This document shows, piece by piece, positions 1-8,911 of a DNA stretch of 64,000 nt. Below the pieces are notes generated by a model. The model had not been told where the DNA came from and searched no databases. It worked only from the letters and a program-made list of their open reading frames with translations. Positions within the stretch are counted from its first letter, which is position 1. Each line of letters begins with the position of its first letter. A program made the position numbers and the translations under genes. This DNA is from Clostridium formicaceticum (GTDB lineage Bacteria > Bacillota > Clostridia > Peptostreptococcales > Natronincolaceae), in contig NZ_CP017603.1 in assembly GCF_001854185.1 (NCBI RefSeq), positions 372,001 to 436,000 on the forward strand, given 5' to 3'.

Positions 1-469
1 CTAAAAACCGATGTAGTTTTTCCTGAAGTCTTGCGATATACATCTCTCTATAATATTCCCTTGTTGTAGACATCCAGTTCTCAAAGGCTCCCCCATCCCT
101 CACATGGAAGCCTTGGAGAAATTCACCAGTATAAACCCCTATCCCCTTATCTCTACCTGTAATAAATATTTCTAAATCGCTTTCTATTTTTATGTCAGGA
201 TTTATCATAACAATCGCCCTTTGGGGAGAAATAACAATATTTAAGTCAAAAGCCTTCCTAATCTTATACATTGCATTCCTTAAATTTTTCTTAGCCGTCT
301 CCTCGTCTATTTCGCCCCACAAAAGATGCACCAGTTCCTCCCGTGTGGCCCGTTGATGTACAACTAAGTAGTAAAACAAAGCTTCTGCTTTTTTAAAGGG
401 TAAGAAAATTCTTGTATTGTTCTTAAAAATAGCAGGGGTATTAAAAAGTTGCAAGTAAATACAATCCAT
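1..469 (-). CDS. BTAD/SARP-type transcriptional regulator, N-terminal part (cut by window edge)
   Basis: The gene starts at the ATG at 469 and runs off the left end of the window after about 156 codons. The visible part begins MDCIYLQLFNTPAIFKN, continues with a helix-turn-helix-like region (residues about 20-70, including REELVHLLWGEIDEETAKK) and then a helical stretch typical of bacterial transcriptional activation domains (TGEFLQGF...FENW). This N-terminal OmpR-like winged helix plus BTAD arrangement is that of SARP-like regulators, which often carry further TPR or ATPase domains that would lie outside this window. A GGTGG-like ribosome-binding site precedes the ATG. Target genes cannot be told from the sequence. 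Family call is fairly safe; exact role unknown. Confidence 0.7.
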   Translation of the reverse strand, partial: MDCIYLQLFNTPAIFKNNTRIFLPFKKAEALFYYLVVHQRATREELVHLLWGEIDEETAKKNLRNAMYKIRKAFDLNIVISPQRAIVMINPDIKIESDLEIFITGRDKGIGVYTGEFLQGFHVRDGGAFENWMSTTREYYREMYIARLQEKLHRFL

Positions 470-508
470 CCTTCTTCCACCTTCATCTATAAGATTTTTA
501 AAGTTCTA

Positions 509-631
509 TATTATAGATGCGCCCCCTTAAATTTTAATATATTAAGGGCTACATTTGCAGCCCAAGGTTTTGGGGCGAAACCGTAGACCGTGTATATCAA
601 AATTTAACTTTAGAAGCGCGCATCTATAATA
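509..631. repeat. Palindromic MITE-like element (imperfect inverted repeat)
   Basis: The 14-base arms TATTATAGATGCGC (509-522) and its exact complement (618-631) enclose about 95 bases. Just inside, TTAAATTTTAATATA on the left is matched by TTAAATTTTGATATA read inward from the right, so most of the element is an imperfect palindrome. Internal smaller hairpins are GGGCT/AGCCC near 546-563 and GGTTT/AAACC near 567-585. No protein is encoded. It could be a small non-autonomous mobile element or a structured RNA; copy number in the genome would decide. Confidence 0.5.
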
Positions 632-688
632 AATTTTAAAAACTAATATTACTTTTTTCTTTATCCAGGCTACTTTTATTATAATGGA

Positions 689-726
689 TAAAAAAAAATA
701 TGACAAAGATTTGCCTCTGTCATATT
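689..726 (-). terminator. Rho-independent terminator of the hut/fchA operon
   Basis: A 9-bp stem AATATGACA / TGTCATATT with a 12-base loop is followed on the minus strand by a run of T residues. It lies just downstream of the fchA stop codon. Confidence 0.8.
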
Positions 727-741
727 TTCCCTTAAATTGCT

Positions 742-1359
742 CTATAAATTTACATGTGCTAAAATATTTTTTTCTAATGCTTCTATCTTTGTTTCTATTT
801 CCCTCACCTTTAAAGAAACTTCCTCTACAAATCCAGTATCTTGAATAGATCCTAGATTAATTTTTACATTATATAGAGCTGAAAGCACAGCAGTTCTTGT
901 CATCATTGCTGCCACAGCCCCATCGGTAACAGCGTTTTGATTACCTTTTGTAACTACCTTTTCAACAGCCTCCATCATCACAAATGCTTTTTGTGCTACC
1001 GATAACGGTACTAAAGCTGCTTTTTTCGTTGCTTCTTCAATAGCAGCTTTTCTGCTGCGGACCTCTTCCTCCGTTTCTTTAGGGAGTTTAAAGGCAGCCA
1101 TTACTTCATTATAAGCATCTGAATCCCTATCAATGTCCTGTATAAGTTCCTTTCTAACCTGAAGAACATTTTTTACCACTTCTTTCATTTCTTCTTCTAC
1201 TTCTACATATTTTTTTCTTCCTATGGTTAAGTTTGCCACCATTTCTGTTAAAGCGGCAGCCGTAGCAGCACTCAAAGCCGCCACACTTCCTCCTCCTGGT
1301 ACTGGATCATTGGAGGCGGTTTTTTGCAAAAAATCCTTTACGGTTAAATCCGTTAACAT
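742..1359 (-). CDS. fchA: Formimidoyl-THF cyclodeaminase / methenyl-THF cyclohydrolase family protein
   Basis: A 205-residue all-helical protein of the FTCD_C (cyclodeaminase) family. The glycine-rich PVPGGGSVAALSAATAAAL motif near the N-terminus is the folate-binding signature. It is the last gene of the hut operon, so it most likely converts 5-formimino-THF made by FtcD into 5,10-methenyl-THF and ammonia, or acts as a methenyl-THF cyclohydrolase; the two activities are related and sequence alone does not separate them. The ATG at 1359 is preferred over the in-frame TTG at 1377 because GGGGAG sits 7 bases ahead of the ATG. Gap to hutI is 23 bases. Confidence 0.88.
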   Translation of the reverse strand: MLTDLTVKDFLQKTASNDPVPGGGSVAALSAATAAALTEMVANLTIGRKKYVEVEEEMKEVVKNVLQVRKELIQDIDRDSDAYNEVMAAFKLPKETEEEVRSRKAAIEEATKKAALVPLSVAQKAFVMMEAVEKVVTKGNQNAVTDGAVAAMMTRTAVLSALYNVKINLGSIQDTGFVEEVSLKVREIETKIEALEKNILAHVNL

Positions 1360-1382
1360 TTTTTTCTCCCCTTTCAAAAACT

Positions 1383-2648
1383 TTATATCTTATGAAAAAC
1401 AACAATGCCATCTTTAATTACCTTTTCTACTGTACTTACACCAATATGATAAGGTATATATTTATAGGAGGGAAACTCTAGAAGAATCAAATCCCCCTGC
1501 TTTCCTACATCTATGCTACCAACTTTATCTGCTTTATCCACTGCAGCTGCACCATTGATGGTTAAGGCAGTGATTGCCTCTTCTGTTGTAATTCCCATAT
1601 ATAATGTAGCTAAGGCAAAAATCAGCGGAATAGACTCGGTGAAACAGCTACCTGGGTTTAAATCGGTTGCTAAAGCTACGGCGCAATTTTGATCAATCAT
1701 ATATCTACCCCTGGCAAATTTCTCTTTTAAACTAAAGGCAGTTCCAGGCAATAATGTAGCTATGACGCCAGTCTTTGCCATATCTTCTATTCCTTTATCA
1801 GAAGCCTGCAACAGATGATCTGCAGAAATAGCACCTAGCTCTGCCGCCAATTCTGCTCCTCCTAATGATACAATTTCATCCGCATGGAGCTTTATCTTAA
1901 AGCCCATTTCTTTTGCTTTTGTCAACAGTCTCCTAGATTGCTCTATAGAAAACACGTTTTTCTCACAAAAAATATCACAGAATTCTGCTAGTCTTCTTTC
2001 GGCTACCTCCGGCATCACTTTTTCAATAAAAAAATCTATGAGATCATCTTCTTTTCCTTTATATTCTTTAGGAACTGCATGGGCACCTAAAAAGGTACTC
2101 ACCACATCAATAGGATGTGCAGCGTTTACTTCCTTCATAACCTCCAGCTGTTTTATTTCTGTAGCATAGTCTAGGCCGTAACCACTTTTACCCTCCACTG
2201 TAGTTACCCCAAAAGACAGCATACTGTCCAGCCGCTTCATAGCGCTTGTAAATAGTTCCTCCCTTGTAGCTGCCTTTGTAGCCTTTACGCTGCTGAGGAT
2301 GCCTCCACCACGCTCCATAATCTCCATATAACTATCTCCACGAAGTCTCCAAGAAAATTCCTCTGCCCTATAGCCACCAAAGAGAAAGTGGGTATGGGAA
2401 TCAACAAAACCCGGCAGTACTGCCTTACCGCTAGCATCGATGACTTCATAGTTTTCTTCAGGGTATTGCCCAAGGATTTCTTCTGTTTTTCCAACTGCTT
2501 TGATCATTCCCTCTTCGACAACAACAGCCCCATCAAAAATCATATGAAGATCAGACATTGCTTTTCCTTTTTTTGCTTCAAAACCACTGCAGGTCACAAG
2601 CTCCGCAGCATTTTTAATCAATAAATTTCCTTTTTTCATCATCATCAC
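1383..2648 (-). CDS. hutI: Imidazolonepropionase
   Basis: A 421-residue metal-dependent amidohydrolase that opens the imidazolone ring of 4-imidazolone-5-propionate to give N-formimino-L-glutamate, the third step of histidine breakdown. The metal-binding HTHF (DSHTHFLFGG) after the N-terminal beta-sandwich, the KLHADE motif, and SADHLL followed by ATDLNPGS are all present, and the length is that of the family. The start is a GTG at 2648 followed by three ATG codons; any of these four could be used, because the ribosome-binding site GGAG overlaps the end of ftcD. The 4-base overlap with ftcD implies translational coupling. Confidence 0.95.
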   Translation of the reverse strand: MMMMKKGNLLIKNAAELVTCSGFEAKKGKAMSDLHMIFDGAVVVEEGMIKAVGKTEEILGQYPEENYEVIDASGKAVLPGFVDSHTHFLFGGYRAEEFSWRLRGDSYMEIMERGGGILSSVKATKAATREELFTSAMKRLDSMLSFGVTTVEGKSGYGLDYATEIKQLEVMKEVNAAHPIDVVSTFLGAHAVPKEYKGKEDDLIDFFIEKVMPEVAERRLAEFCDIFCEKNVFSIEQSRRLLTKAKEMGFKIKLHADEIVSLGGAELAAELGAISADHLLQASDKGIEDMAKTGVIATLLPGTAFSLKEKFARGRYMIDQNCAVALATDLNPGSCFTESIPLIFALATLYMGITTEEAITALTINGAAAVDKADKVGSIDVGKQGDLILLEFPSYKYIPYHIGVSTVEKVIKDGIVVFHKI

Positions 2649-3550
2649 TCCATCAATCTAGCTTCCAACACCTGCTCCATAGAAAAATCTTCTAAACCCA
2701 AATAGTAAGCAGCTGTATCTATAAGTGCTTCCATGGGAACTGAACCAATAATTTCACTTCCCACTACATTGACACCATATCTCTTCGCTTCTATTCTAAT
2801 CAATTCAAAGGCTCTATATAAGGCGGTTTTGGTGTAATCCGTCATATTCATAGAAACCTGGACAATTCCTCGATCCTTTAACTCTACACCGATTCCTTTA
2901 CAGTACCTAAAACCACCACTCATATGCCTTACATTCTTTGCAATTTTATCAGCAATTTCTAATTTATTTGTATCTAAATTTACGTTATAGGCTACTAAAG
3001 GCATCCTTGCCCCTATAGCAGTAACACCAGCAGTAGGATGAATTTCCTTTGACCCAAAATCAGGATGCCAATCTGGCTGTTTTACCTTTTCTGCCATACC
3101 TTCAAACTGGCCTTTTCTAACTTGCGCTAGGTTTTCTCTTTCAGGTGTTGAAGCAGCTTTTTCATATAAATAGATGGGGAGGTCATACTTTTCAGAGACT
3201 TCCTTTGCCACTTCTTTTGCCAGTTCCACTGCCTCTGTCATGCTTATATTTTTAATAGGGATAAAGGGAACAACATCTACTGCACCCATTCTAGGATGCT
3301 GCCCTTGATGCTTGTTCATATCGATCACATCTATCGCCTTACCTATGGCTTCTACTACTGCCTTTTTTAATGCTTCAGGTTCTCCCACTACAGTTACTAC
3401 TGCTCTATTATGATCTTCATCCCTGCTATAGTCCAGTAACTTTACTCCCTCTTTTCCTCTAAAGACATGAACAATTTTCTCTATTTTTTCTAAATCTCTA
3501 CCTTCACTAAAATTCGGTACACATTGAACAATTTTTTTCTTTTGACTCAT
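2645..3550 (-). CDS. ftcD: Glutamate formimidoyltransferase
   Basis: A 301-residue formiminotransferase that moves the formimino group of formiminoglutamate to tetrahydrofolate, releasing glutamate. It contains only the transferase domains; the cyclodeaminase part that is fused to it in animals is the separate gene fchA two genes downstream. Family signatures visible include VPNFSEGRD at the N-terminus, the HQGQHPRMGAVDVVPF block and TAGVTAIGAR. The ATG at 3550 has GAGAGGTGG 10 bases upstream and gives the usual N-terminus MSQKKKIVQCVPNFSEG; the further ATG at 3571 overlaps the hutU stop and lacks its own site. Confidence 0.95.
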   Translation of the reverse strand: MSQKKKIVQCVPNFSEGRDLEKIEKIVHVFRGKEGVKLLDYSRDEDHNRAVVTVVGEPEALKKAVVEAIGKAIDVIDMNKHQGQHPRMGAVDVVPFIPIKNISMTEAVELAKEVAKEVSEKYDLPIYLYEKAASTPERENLAQVRKGQFEGMAEKVKQPDWHPDFGSKEIHPTAGVTAIGARMPLVAYNVNLDTNKLEIADKIAKNVRHMSGGFRYCKGIGVELKDRGIVQVSMNMTDYTKTALYRAFELIRIEAKRYGVNVVGSEIIGSVPMEALIDTAAYYLGLEDFSMEQVLEARLME

Positions 3551-3570
3551 GATAGAATTTCCACCTCTCA

Positions 3571-5610
3571 TTACATGGTTGTTTTATTTTTAAAAGCCTT
3601 TTCCACTAAACCCTTTACCAAATCTTCTTTAGGAATAAAGGGCAAAGTTATGTGATCCGTTGCAGCATTTTCTTGATTGTATTCTATACTGGTTGTAATA
3701 GAATTTTCATTTCTAGCCCATGCTCTTCTTGCAACCCCACCCATCACATCCCAAGGCATTGCAGATTTTAATATAGCATCTACCCTATCACTGCCATCTA
3801 GTACCATACCAAATCCGCCATTGATAGACTTTCCAATTCCTACACCGCCTCCATTATGAAGAGCAACCAAGCTCATGCCTCTAGCTGCATTTCCTGCAAA
3901 ACATTGGGTAGCCATGTCTGCCATAACATTGCTGCCATCTTTGATGTTGGAGGTTTCTCTAAAGGGAGAATCCGTGCCACTTACATCATGGTGATCTCTT
4001 CCTAGCATGATGGGTCCTACCTCACCATTTCTTACCATATCATTAAATTTCAGAGCAATTCTTGTTCTGCCCATAGCATCCTGGTATAAGATTCTTGCCT
4101 GGGTTCCAACCACCATTTTGTTTTTTTCCGCATCCCGAATCCATACATAATTATCTCTATCTTGTCCCCTTCTATTAGGATCAATTAGGTCCATAGCAGC
4201 TTTATCCGTTTTCATCAAATCCTCATGTTTCCCGCTTAAGCAGACCCATCTAAAGGGTCCATAGCCATAATCAAACAGCTCAGGTCCCATGATATCCTCT
4301 ACATAAGAAGGGAAGATAAAGCCTTCCTTTTCATCTCTGCCATTTTTAGAAATTTCCTTTACACCTGCATCATAGACAGACTTCATAAAAGCATTGCCAT
4401 AATCAAAGAAATAGGTGCCTCTTTCCACCAATGTTTTAATTAAGTAAAAGTGTTCTTTTAAGGTTTTGTCTACCAATTGTTTGAATTTTTCCCTATCCCT
4501 CTTTAGCATAGCTGTTCTTTCATCAAAGCTTAAGCCTTTTGGACAATAGCCTCCTTCATAAACCGCATGACAGGAGGTTTGGTCAGAAAGTAAGTCAATT
4601 TTTATTTGGTTGTCTACAGCATATTGTAATAAGTCAACGATATTTCCATGGTAGGCGATAGAAATTGCCTCCCTTTTCTCTATATATTTCCTGGCAATAT
4701 CAAATACCTCTTTTAAGTCTGCTGAAACCTCCCTTACCCAACCTTGTTCATATCTAGTCTGAATCCTAGAATAATCTACTTCAGCAATAATGCCTACACC
4801 ATTAGCAATTTCTACAGCTTTAGGCTGTGCACCACTCATACCACCAAGACCAGATGTTACAAACAACACTCCTCTTAAATCCTCATCTTGCCTTAAACCT
4901 AATTTAAGCCTGCCAGCATTTAGTAAGGTGTTGAAAGTGCCATGAACAATTCCCTGAGGCCCTATATACATCCATCCTCCAGCTGTCATTTGACCATAGT
5001 TAGCAACACCCATTTGTTCTGCAATATCCCAGTCTTTTAAATTATCAAACATACCCACCATCAAAGCATTGGTAATAATGACTCTTGGCGCATCTACCTT
5101 TGATTTAAATAGTCCTAGTGGGTGCCCGGATTCAATCACTAATGTTTGTTCATTGGTCATCACCTGAAGATATTTTTTAATCAATTGATACTGCATCCAA
5201 TTTTGACATACCTTCCCCGTCTCTCCATAGGTCACTAATTCATAGGGGTAAAGGGCAATATCAAAGTCTAGGTTATTATCCATCATTACTTGAAAAGCTT
5301 TTCCTTCGATACAATTCCCTTGGTATTTATCAATAGCCTTTGCTTTTATATTTCCCTGAGGCCTATAGCGATAACCATAGATCCTTCCTTGTGTCATCAA
5401 TTCCTCTAAGAACTCTGGTGCCAGCACTTCGTGTAGCTCTTCAGGAACATAACGAAGGGCATTTTTTAAAGCTATTTCAGTCTGTGTTGCTGTAAGTTTA
5501 AAGCCTCTATCAGGCGCCCGACGAATACCCTCTACAAATTTAGGATATTCTGGCAAAGTATTATCTAGTTTGATGGTCATTGCATCAAATATATTCCTAT
5601 TCGTAATCAT
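3571..5610 (-). CDS. hutU: Urocanate hydratase
   Basis: A 679-residue NAD+-dependent urocanase, which hydrates urocanate to imidazolonepropionate. It is longer than the roughly 555-residue proteobacterial enzymes; the ~670-residue form is common in Clostridia. Recognisable blocks are ESGHPLGLF, the glycine-rich GGMSGAQPKA NAD-binding region, the Cys-containing DQTSCHAVYEGGYCPKGL active-site region and GRDHHDVSGTDSP. It is the first gene of the hut operon, with AAGGAG ahead of the ATG. No histidine ammonia-lyase gene precedes it here, so urocanate must come from an enzyme encoded elsewhere or from uptake. Confidence 0.96.
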   Translation of the reverse strand: MITNRNIFDAMTIKLDNTLPEYPKFVEGIRRAPDRGFKLTATQTEIALKNALRYVPEELHEVLAPEFLEELMTQGRIYGYRYRPQGNIKAKAIDKYQGNCIEGKAFQVMMDNNLDFDIALYPYELVTYGETGKVCQNWMQYQLIKKYLQVMTNEQTLVIESGHPLGLFKSKVDAPRVIITNALMVGMFDNLKDWDIAEQMGVANYGQMTAGGWMYIGPQGIVHGTFNTLLNAGRLKLGLRQDEDLRGVLFVTSGLGGMSGAQPKAVEIANGVGIIAEVDYSRIQTRYEQGWVREVSADLKEVFDIARKYIEKREAISIAYHGNIVDLLQYAVDNQIKIDLLSDQTSCHAVYEGGYCPKGLSFDERTAMLKRDREKFKQLVDKTLKEHFYLIKTLVERGTYFFDYGNAFMKSVYDAGVKEISKNGRDEKEGFIFPSYVEDIMGPELFDYGYGPFRWVCLSGKHEDLMKTDKAAMDLIDPNRRGQDRDNYVWIRDAEKNKMVVGTQARILYQDAMGRTRIALKFNDMVRNGEVGPIMLGRDHHDVSGTDSPFRETSNIKDGSNVMADMATQCFAGNAARGMSLVALHNGGGVGIGKSINGGFGMVLDGSDRVDAILKSAMPWDVMGGVARRAWARNENSITTSIEYNQENAATDHITLPFIPKEDLVKGLVEKAFKNKTTM

Positions 5611-5701
5611 ATCAACACACTCCTTCTAGCTATTATTTTCTCCTTAATTAAAATTATATTGATCTTTCGTCGCTATAACGTCTAATTTTTGTAATTTTAC
5701 A

Positions 5702-5728
5702 TAAAAAAAAGCCTGACAATTGTCAGAC
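5702..5728 (-). terminator. Rho-independent terminator after the HD-GYP gene
   Basis: Palindrome GCCTGACAATTGTCAGAC forms a short-loop hairpin followed on the minus strand by eight T residues. It separates the HD-GYP gene from hutU. Confidence 0.75.
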
Positions 5729-5736
5729 ATGATTCC

Positions 5737-6804
5737 TTATACTGCTTTTAGTATATCCACAATACCATTATTTAATTGTTTCGTTAAGTCAATATTTTTC
5801 GTAAGTTTTATTAAATTACCAGAAGCATCCTTCACTACTCTTATTACGGGTCTTGTAGGCCAATCTTCGTAGGTGTTTATTACAACGCCTTCTTCGCCAG
5901 ATTGCAACTTTACGAAAGTTCCTACAGGATAAATAGAAATATACTTTAAAAATATTTTTACTAAATCATAGTCAAATTGATGATTTCCCATAGTGATTAA
6001 GTATTCAATAGCATCATGGGGAGGTATGCCCTTTCTGTAAACTCTATTAGAGGTTAATGCATCATACACATCACAGATGGCTACAATTCGCGGAAATTCG
6101 TGTATTTGTTTTCCAAAAAGTCCATTGGGATATCCTCTCCCATCATAGCGTTCATGATGATCCCGAATAACCCATGAGATTTCTTGTTTAACTTCCTTCA
6201 TATGTTTTACTAACCCATAGCCAAAAGATGTGTGCTTTTTTATTTCTTCATATTCTACGGTTGTTAAAACATCAGGCTTTGTTAAAATCTCATTTTTTAC
6301 TCCTATTTTTCCTATATCATGTAATAAAGCTCCCATGCCTAAAGTCTGTAGGTCTTCTTTTTTATAACTTAAAGCTATCCCCATCATTAAGGATAGCACA
6401 CATACATTCACACAGTGACCAAAAGTATATTCATCAATACTTCTTATATCTGTTAAATTTAAAAGAATACTCCCTTGATTCATCAATTCTTCAATCATCT
6501 GAGTAACCACAGTTAGTAGTTTTTGCATATCTATTTCTTTTTTTATGTGGATATTCATCATTGTATCTTTTATTGCTGCTAAGACGGCTCCTTTTGTTTC
6601 TATCGTAATAATCTTTTGTATTTCTGGGGTAATCTCTTTGTTCCAGTTTATATAAAGATGATCTATATTATACTTTTTAAGTTTTTCTATATAAAACTCC
6701 TTTAATTCTATTCCTTTATCTATTAACAACCTTCCCTCTTTCGTATAGACTGATTTCGCTAAAGTCATGCCAGGTGCTGCTGCAGAAGTATCTAGTCTAA
6801 TCAC
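5737..6804 (-). CDS. HD-GYP domain protein, probable cyclic-di-GMP phosphodiesterase
   Basis: About 355 residues. The N-terminal ~110 residues form the small beta-rich domain often found in front of HD-GYP domains. The HD-GYP core shows LLHDIGKIG, then the HHERYDGRGYPNGL motif and the downstream DVYDALTSNRVYRKG block, so all metal ligands expected of an active c-di-GMP hydrolase are present. There is no transmembrane segment, so it is cytoplasmic. A GTG at 6804 is chosen because AAAGGGG lies 7 bases upstream; the longer TTG start at 6840 has no ribosome-binding site. It stands alone between terminators, so it is likely a single-gene unit. Targets of its signalling are unknown. Confidence 0.9.
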   Translation of the reverse strand: MIRLDTSAAAPGMTLAKSVYTKEGRLLIDKGIELKEFYIEKLKKYNIDHLYINWNKEITPEIQKIITIETKGAVLAAIKDTMMNIHIKKEIDMQKLLTVVTQMIEELMNQGSILLNLTDIRSIDEYTFGHCVNVCVLSLMMGIALSYKKEDLQTLGMGALLHDIGKIGVKNEILTKPDVLTTVEYEEIKKHTSFGYGLVKHMKEVKQEISWVIRDHHERYDGRGYPNGLFGKQIHEFPRIVAICDVYDALTSNRVYRKGIPPHDAIEYLITMGNHQFDYDLVKIFLKYISIYPVGTFVKLQSGEEGVVINTYEDWPTRPVIRVVKDASGNLIKLTKNIDLTKQLNNGIVDILKAV

Positions 6805-6865
6805 AGCCTTACCCCTTTCTTCGTAGTTAAATTTATCCAATTACTTTATTTAGATTACTTTCTAC

Positions 6866-6916
6866 AAAAAAAAGAAAATTCCTACTAATTGTGTAATATT
6901 AGTAAGAATTTTTTTT
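6866..6916. terminator. Bidirectional terminator between whiA and the HD-GYP gene
   Basis: Stem of about 12 bp with one mismatch (6877-6889 pairing with 6898-6910) flanked by an A tract on the left and a T tract on the right, so it can work on both strands. It is downstream of whiA. Confidence 0.7.
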
Positions 6917-7018
6917 GTGATTTAGTACTATTTTCCTATTTTGTTTTTATCAAATATTTTATTGGATTAAGGCACTACGCCACCTGACTCTCCGATCTTC
7001 TAGTTTGCTGGGAAAAGG

Positions 7019-7972
7019 TCACTGTTTTTTCATTTGTAATCTTTTGGCAATTTCTTCAATTTTTCTAAGTCGGTGGTTCACCCCAGACTTTCCAATAGCA
7101 GGGTTAACCATCTGTCCTAGTTCTTTTAGACTGGCCTCTTGGTAATTTAAACGCAATTCAGCAATTTCTCTTAAGCCTTCCGGTAATCCATGAATGCCTA
7201 TCGTGTCTCTTATATATTCGATATTCTCAATTTGTCTCATAGAAGCATTGACAGTTTTACTTAGGTTAGCAGTTTCACAATTGACAATTCTATTGATATC
7301 ATTCCTCATTTGTTTGTAAATCCTAATGTTCTCTAAATCCAAGAGGGCCTTATGCGCTCCTATTATATTTAAAACATCCACCACCTGATCACCTTCTTTA
7401 ATATAAACTACATAGCTTCCTTTTCGTTCTACTGTTTTAGCATTTAAATTAAATTCATTAATTAAATCCTTAAGATTTTCGCTATGCTGCAGGCTATTGG
7501 TAACAAACTCTAAGTGATAGGTTTTTTCTGGTGCGCTGATAGAACCTCCTCCTAAAAAAGCCCCCCTTAAATAAGCCCTTTTGCAACAAGGTTTTGTTAA
7601 AAGCTCCATAGGTACTTCATAGGTGATATCAAAGGAACGATTGTCCTCCTTTAATATACCTACTTTTTTTAAAATAGCTACACTTCCCATAGCATGGCTA
7701 ATCATCATCATATAGTAGTTATTTTTCTTAAGGCGTGAATTTCGCCTAATCATCACTTCTGTGTGTATTTCAAATAGTTTTTTTATATATTTAAATATCT
7801 TTCTAGCGGTTGATGGATTTTCTGTATTGATTCTTAGATTAATTTTTTTTAGACCTGTCAATTGTAAAGTTCCGCTCATCCTAATTAAAGCTGCTAACTC
7901 TGCTAATTTACAACAGTGTTCCTCAGGAAAAATTCTCGCTAGCTCTGATTTTGTATTTGCTGAAAATGACAT
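7019..7972 (-). CDS. whiA: WhiA-family DNA-binding protein
   Basis: A 317-residue WhiA protein: an N-terminal degenerate LAGLIDADG-type fold (RGAFLGGGSI at the position of the homing-endonuclease signature, residues about 130-140) followed by a C-terminal helix-turn-helix (REIAELRLNYQEASLKELGQMVNPAIGKSGVNHRLRKI region). In Firmicutes WhiA affects cell division and chromosome segregation and is usually grouped with yvcK, rapZ and murB, as here. The ATG at 7972 (MSFSANTKSELAR) matches the usual family start; the upstream in-frame codon at 8011 would add 13 atypical residues. Confidence 0.95.
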   Translation of the reverse strand: MSFSANTKSELARIFPEEHCCKLAELAALIRMSGTLQLTGLKKINLRINTENPSTARKIFKYIKKLFEIHTEVMIRRNSRLKKNNYYMMMISHAMGSVAILKKVGILKEDNRSFDITYEVPMELLTKPCCKRAYLRGAFLGGGSISAPEKTYHLEFVTNSLQHSENLKDLINEFNLNAKTVERKGSYVVYIKEGDQVVDVLNIIGAHKALLDLENIRIYKQMRNDINRIVNCETANLSKTVNASMRQIENIEYIRDTIGIHGLPEGLREIAELRLNYQEASLKELGQMVNPAIGKSGVNHRLRKIEEIAKRLQMKKQ

Positions 7973-8090
7973 CGTATCACAACCTTTTATCTTATTATTT
8001 AGTATTTCCAAAATTAAGTATTATAATTTTAAAATAACTGTACAAAATAGTAATGAGTAATTTATATTATTTCTGGAGGTGTATTGGCAA

Positions 8091-8255
8091 ATGAAACAGC
8101 ATCCCAAAATGGAAGTAATGTGCCATGTGCATAATTGTAGATTTAACGAAACAGATTATTGTTTTGCTCCCAAATTAGAGGTAAATGCAAAAGGTAATAC
8201 AGATATGGCTAACTCTTCTAATGAAGCACTTTGCACAACTTTTCAATCAAAATAA
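8091..8255 (+). CDS. Small DUF1540 cysteine-rich protein
   Basis: A 54-residue gene read on the plus strand, divergent from whiA, with a clear GGAGG ribosome-binding site. The sequence has the DUF1540 pattern: CHVHNC near residue 11, then DYCFAPKLEV and a last Cys in EALCTTF, i.e. four regularly spaced cysteines likely to bind a metal. Function of this clostridial family is not known. The gene ends just before a strong hairpin at 8269-8295 that would terminate it. Confidence 0.85.
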   Translation: MKQHPKMEVMCHVHNCRFNETDYCFAPKLEVNAKGNTDMANSSNEALCTTFQSK

Positions 8256-8268
8256 TTTACCTATGGAT

Positions 8269-8295
8269 AAGACCTCACTTTCTTTGTGAGGTCTT
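8269..8295. terminator. Bidirectional terminator shared by DUF1540 and Nudix genes
   Basis: AAGACCTCAC and GTGAGGTCTT form a 10-bp stem with a 7-base loop. The last codons and stop of the Nudix gene are inside the stem, so both convergent genes use one hairpin. Confidence 0.8.
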
Positions 8296-8700
8296 CTTAA
8301 TTTCACGGATAGCCTTTTGGATGATTTCTTTTTCATCATCATACTTTGCTAAATCTGGAGCCCGGTTAATATGAATAAATTTTGCATCAATAAACCCCTC
8401 TTCCTTAAGAGGAATACAGTGAATGTGCTTTGCCTGCATCAAAAACCAGTGAACTGTTTTATTGATAAGATCATTATCCTCCCAGCTATTTTTAAATGTA
8501 TAATGAATTTCTCCTAAATACTTCAATACCTCTACTTTTACGGATGCTTCCTCGTGTACCTCCCGCACAGCTGCTTCTTGAATTGTCTCAAAACACTCCA
8601 CCTTTCCCTTTGGCAACACCCAATCTCCGTTATATTTTTTTAATAACAATATAGCATTACCAAAGATCACCACACCACCAGCGCTGATTTCCTCTCTCAC
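8275..8700 (-). CDS. Nudix hydrolase
   Basis: A 141-residue Nudix-fold protein. The Nudix box is present as G-KVECFETIQEAAVREVHEEA, with the REVHEE core intact; the Gly normally closing the box is replaced by Ala-Ser. It likely hydrolyses a nucleoside diphosphate derivative (AP4A-type hydrolases start similarly with EEISAGGVVIF), but the substrate cannot be read from sequence. A GTG at 8700 is preferred, with AAAGGAG 8 bases upstream, giving the typical N-terminus MREEISAGGVV; an ATG at 8730 has only a distant site. It lies downstream of the yvcK group but is separated from it by a terminator. Confidence 0.85.
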   Translation of the reverse strand: MREEISAGGVVIFGNAILLLKKYNGDWVLPKGKVECFETIQEAAVREVHEEASVKVEVLKYLGEIHYTFKNSWEDNDLINKTVHWFLMQAKHIHCIPLKEEGFIDAKFIHINRAPDLAKYDDEKEIIQKAIREIKKTSQRK

Positions 8701-8845
8701 AACTTCAACTCCTTTAATCTTTATGACCATTGATCTATTATGAAGTCCTCTATTATGTCTATTATTTAATAATTTTTTGTGAAATATTATAATAATAAAT
8801 TACCATATTCAATTATTTATTTCAATGAGAAACTCATGAAACAAC

Positions 8846-8885
8846 AAAAGACAAACCTCCCTTCTTCTAGGATAATTTGTCTTTT
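8846..8885 (-). terminator. Probable terminator of the murB-rapZ-yvcK unit
   Basis: AAAAGACAAA and TTTGTCTTTT form a 10-bp AT-rich stem about 27 bases after the yvcK stop. The loop is long (20 bases), so strength is uncertain. Confidence 0.5.
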
Positions 8886-8911
8886 AAAAACATTGAGGCA
8901 GATTATTCTTT

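Noticed and set aside
6978-7000. GACTCTCCGATCTTCTAG resembling a sequencing-adapter fragment
   Set aside because: It does not match the adapter exactly and the flanking sequence is continuous and plausible; taken as chance.
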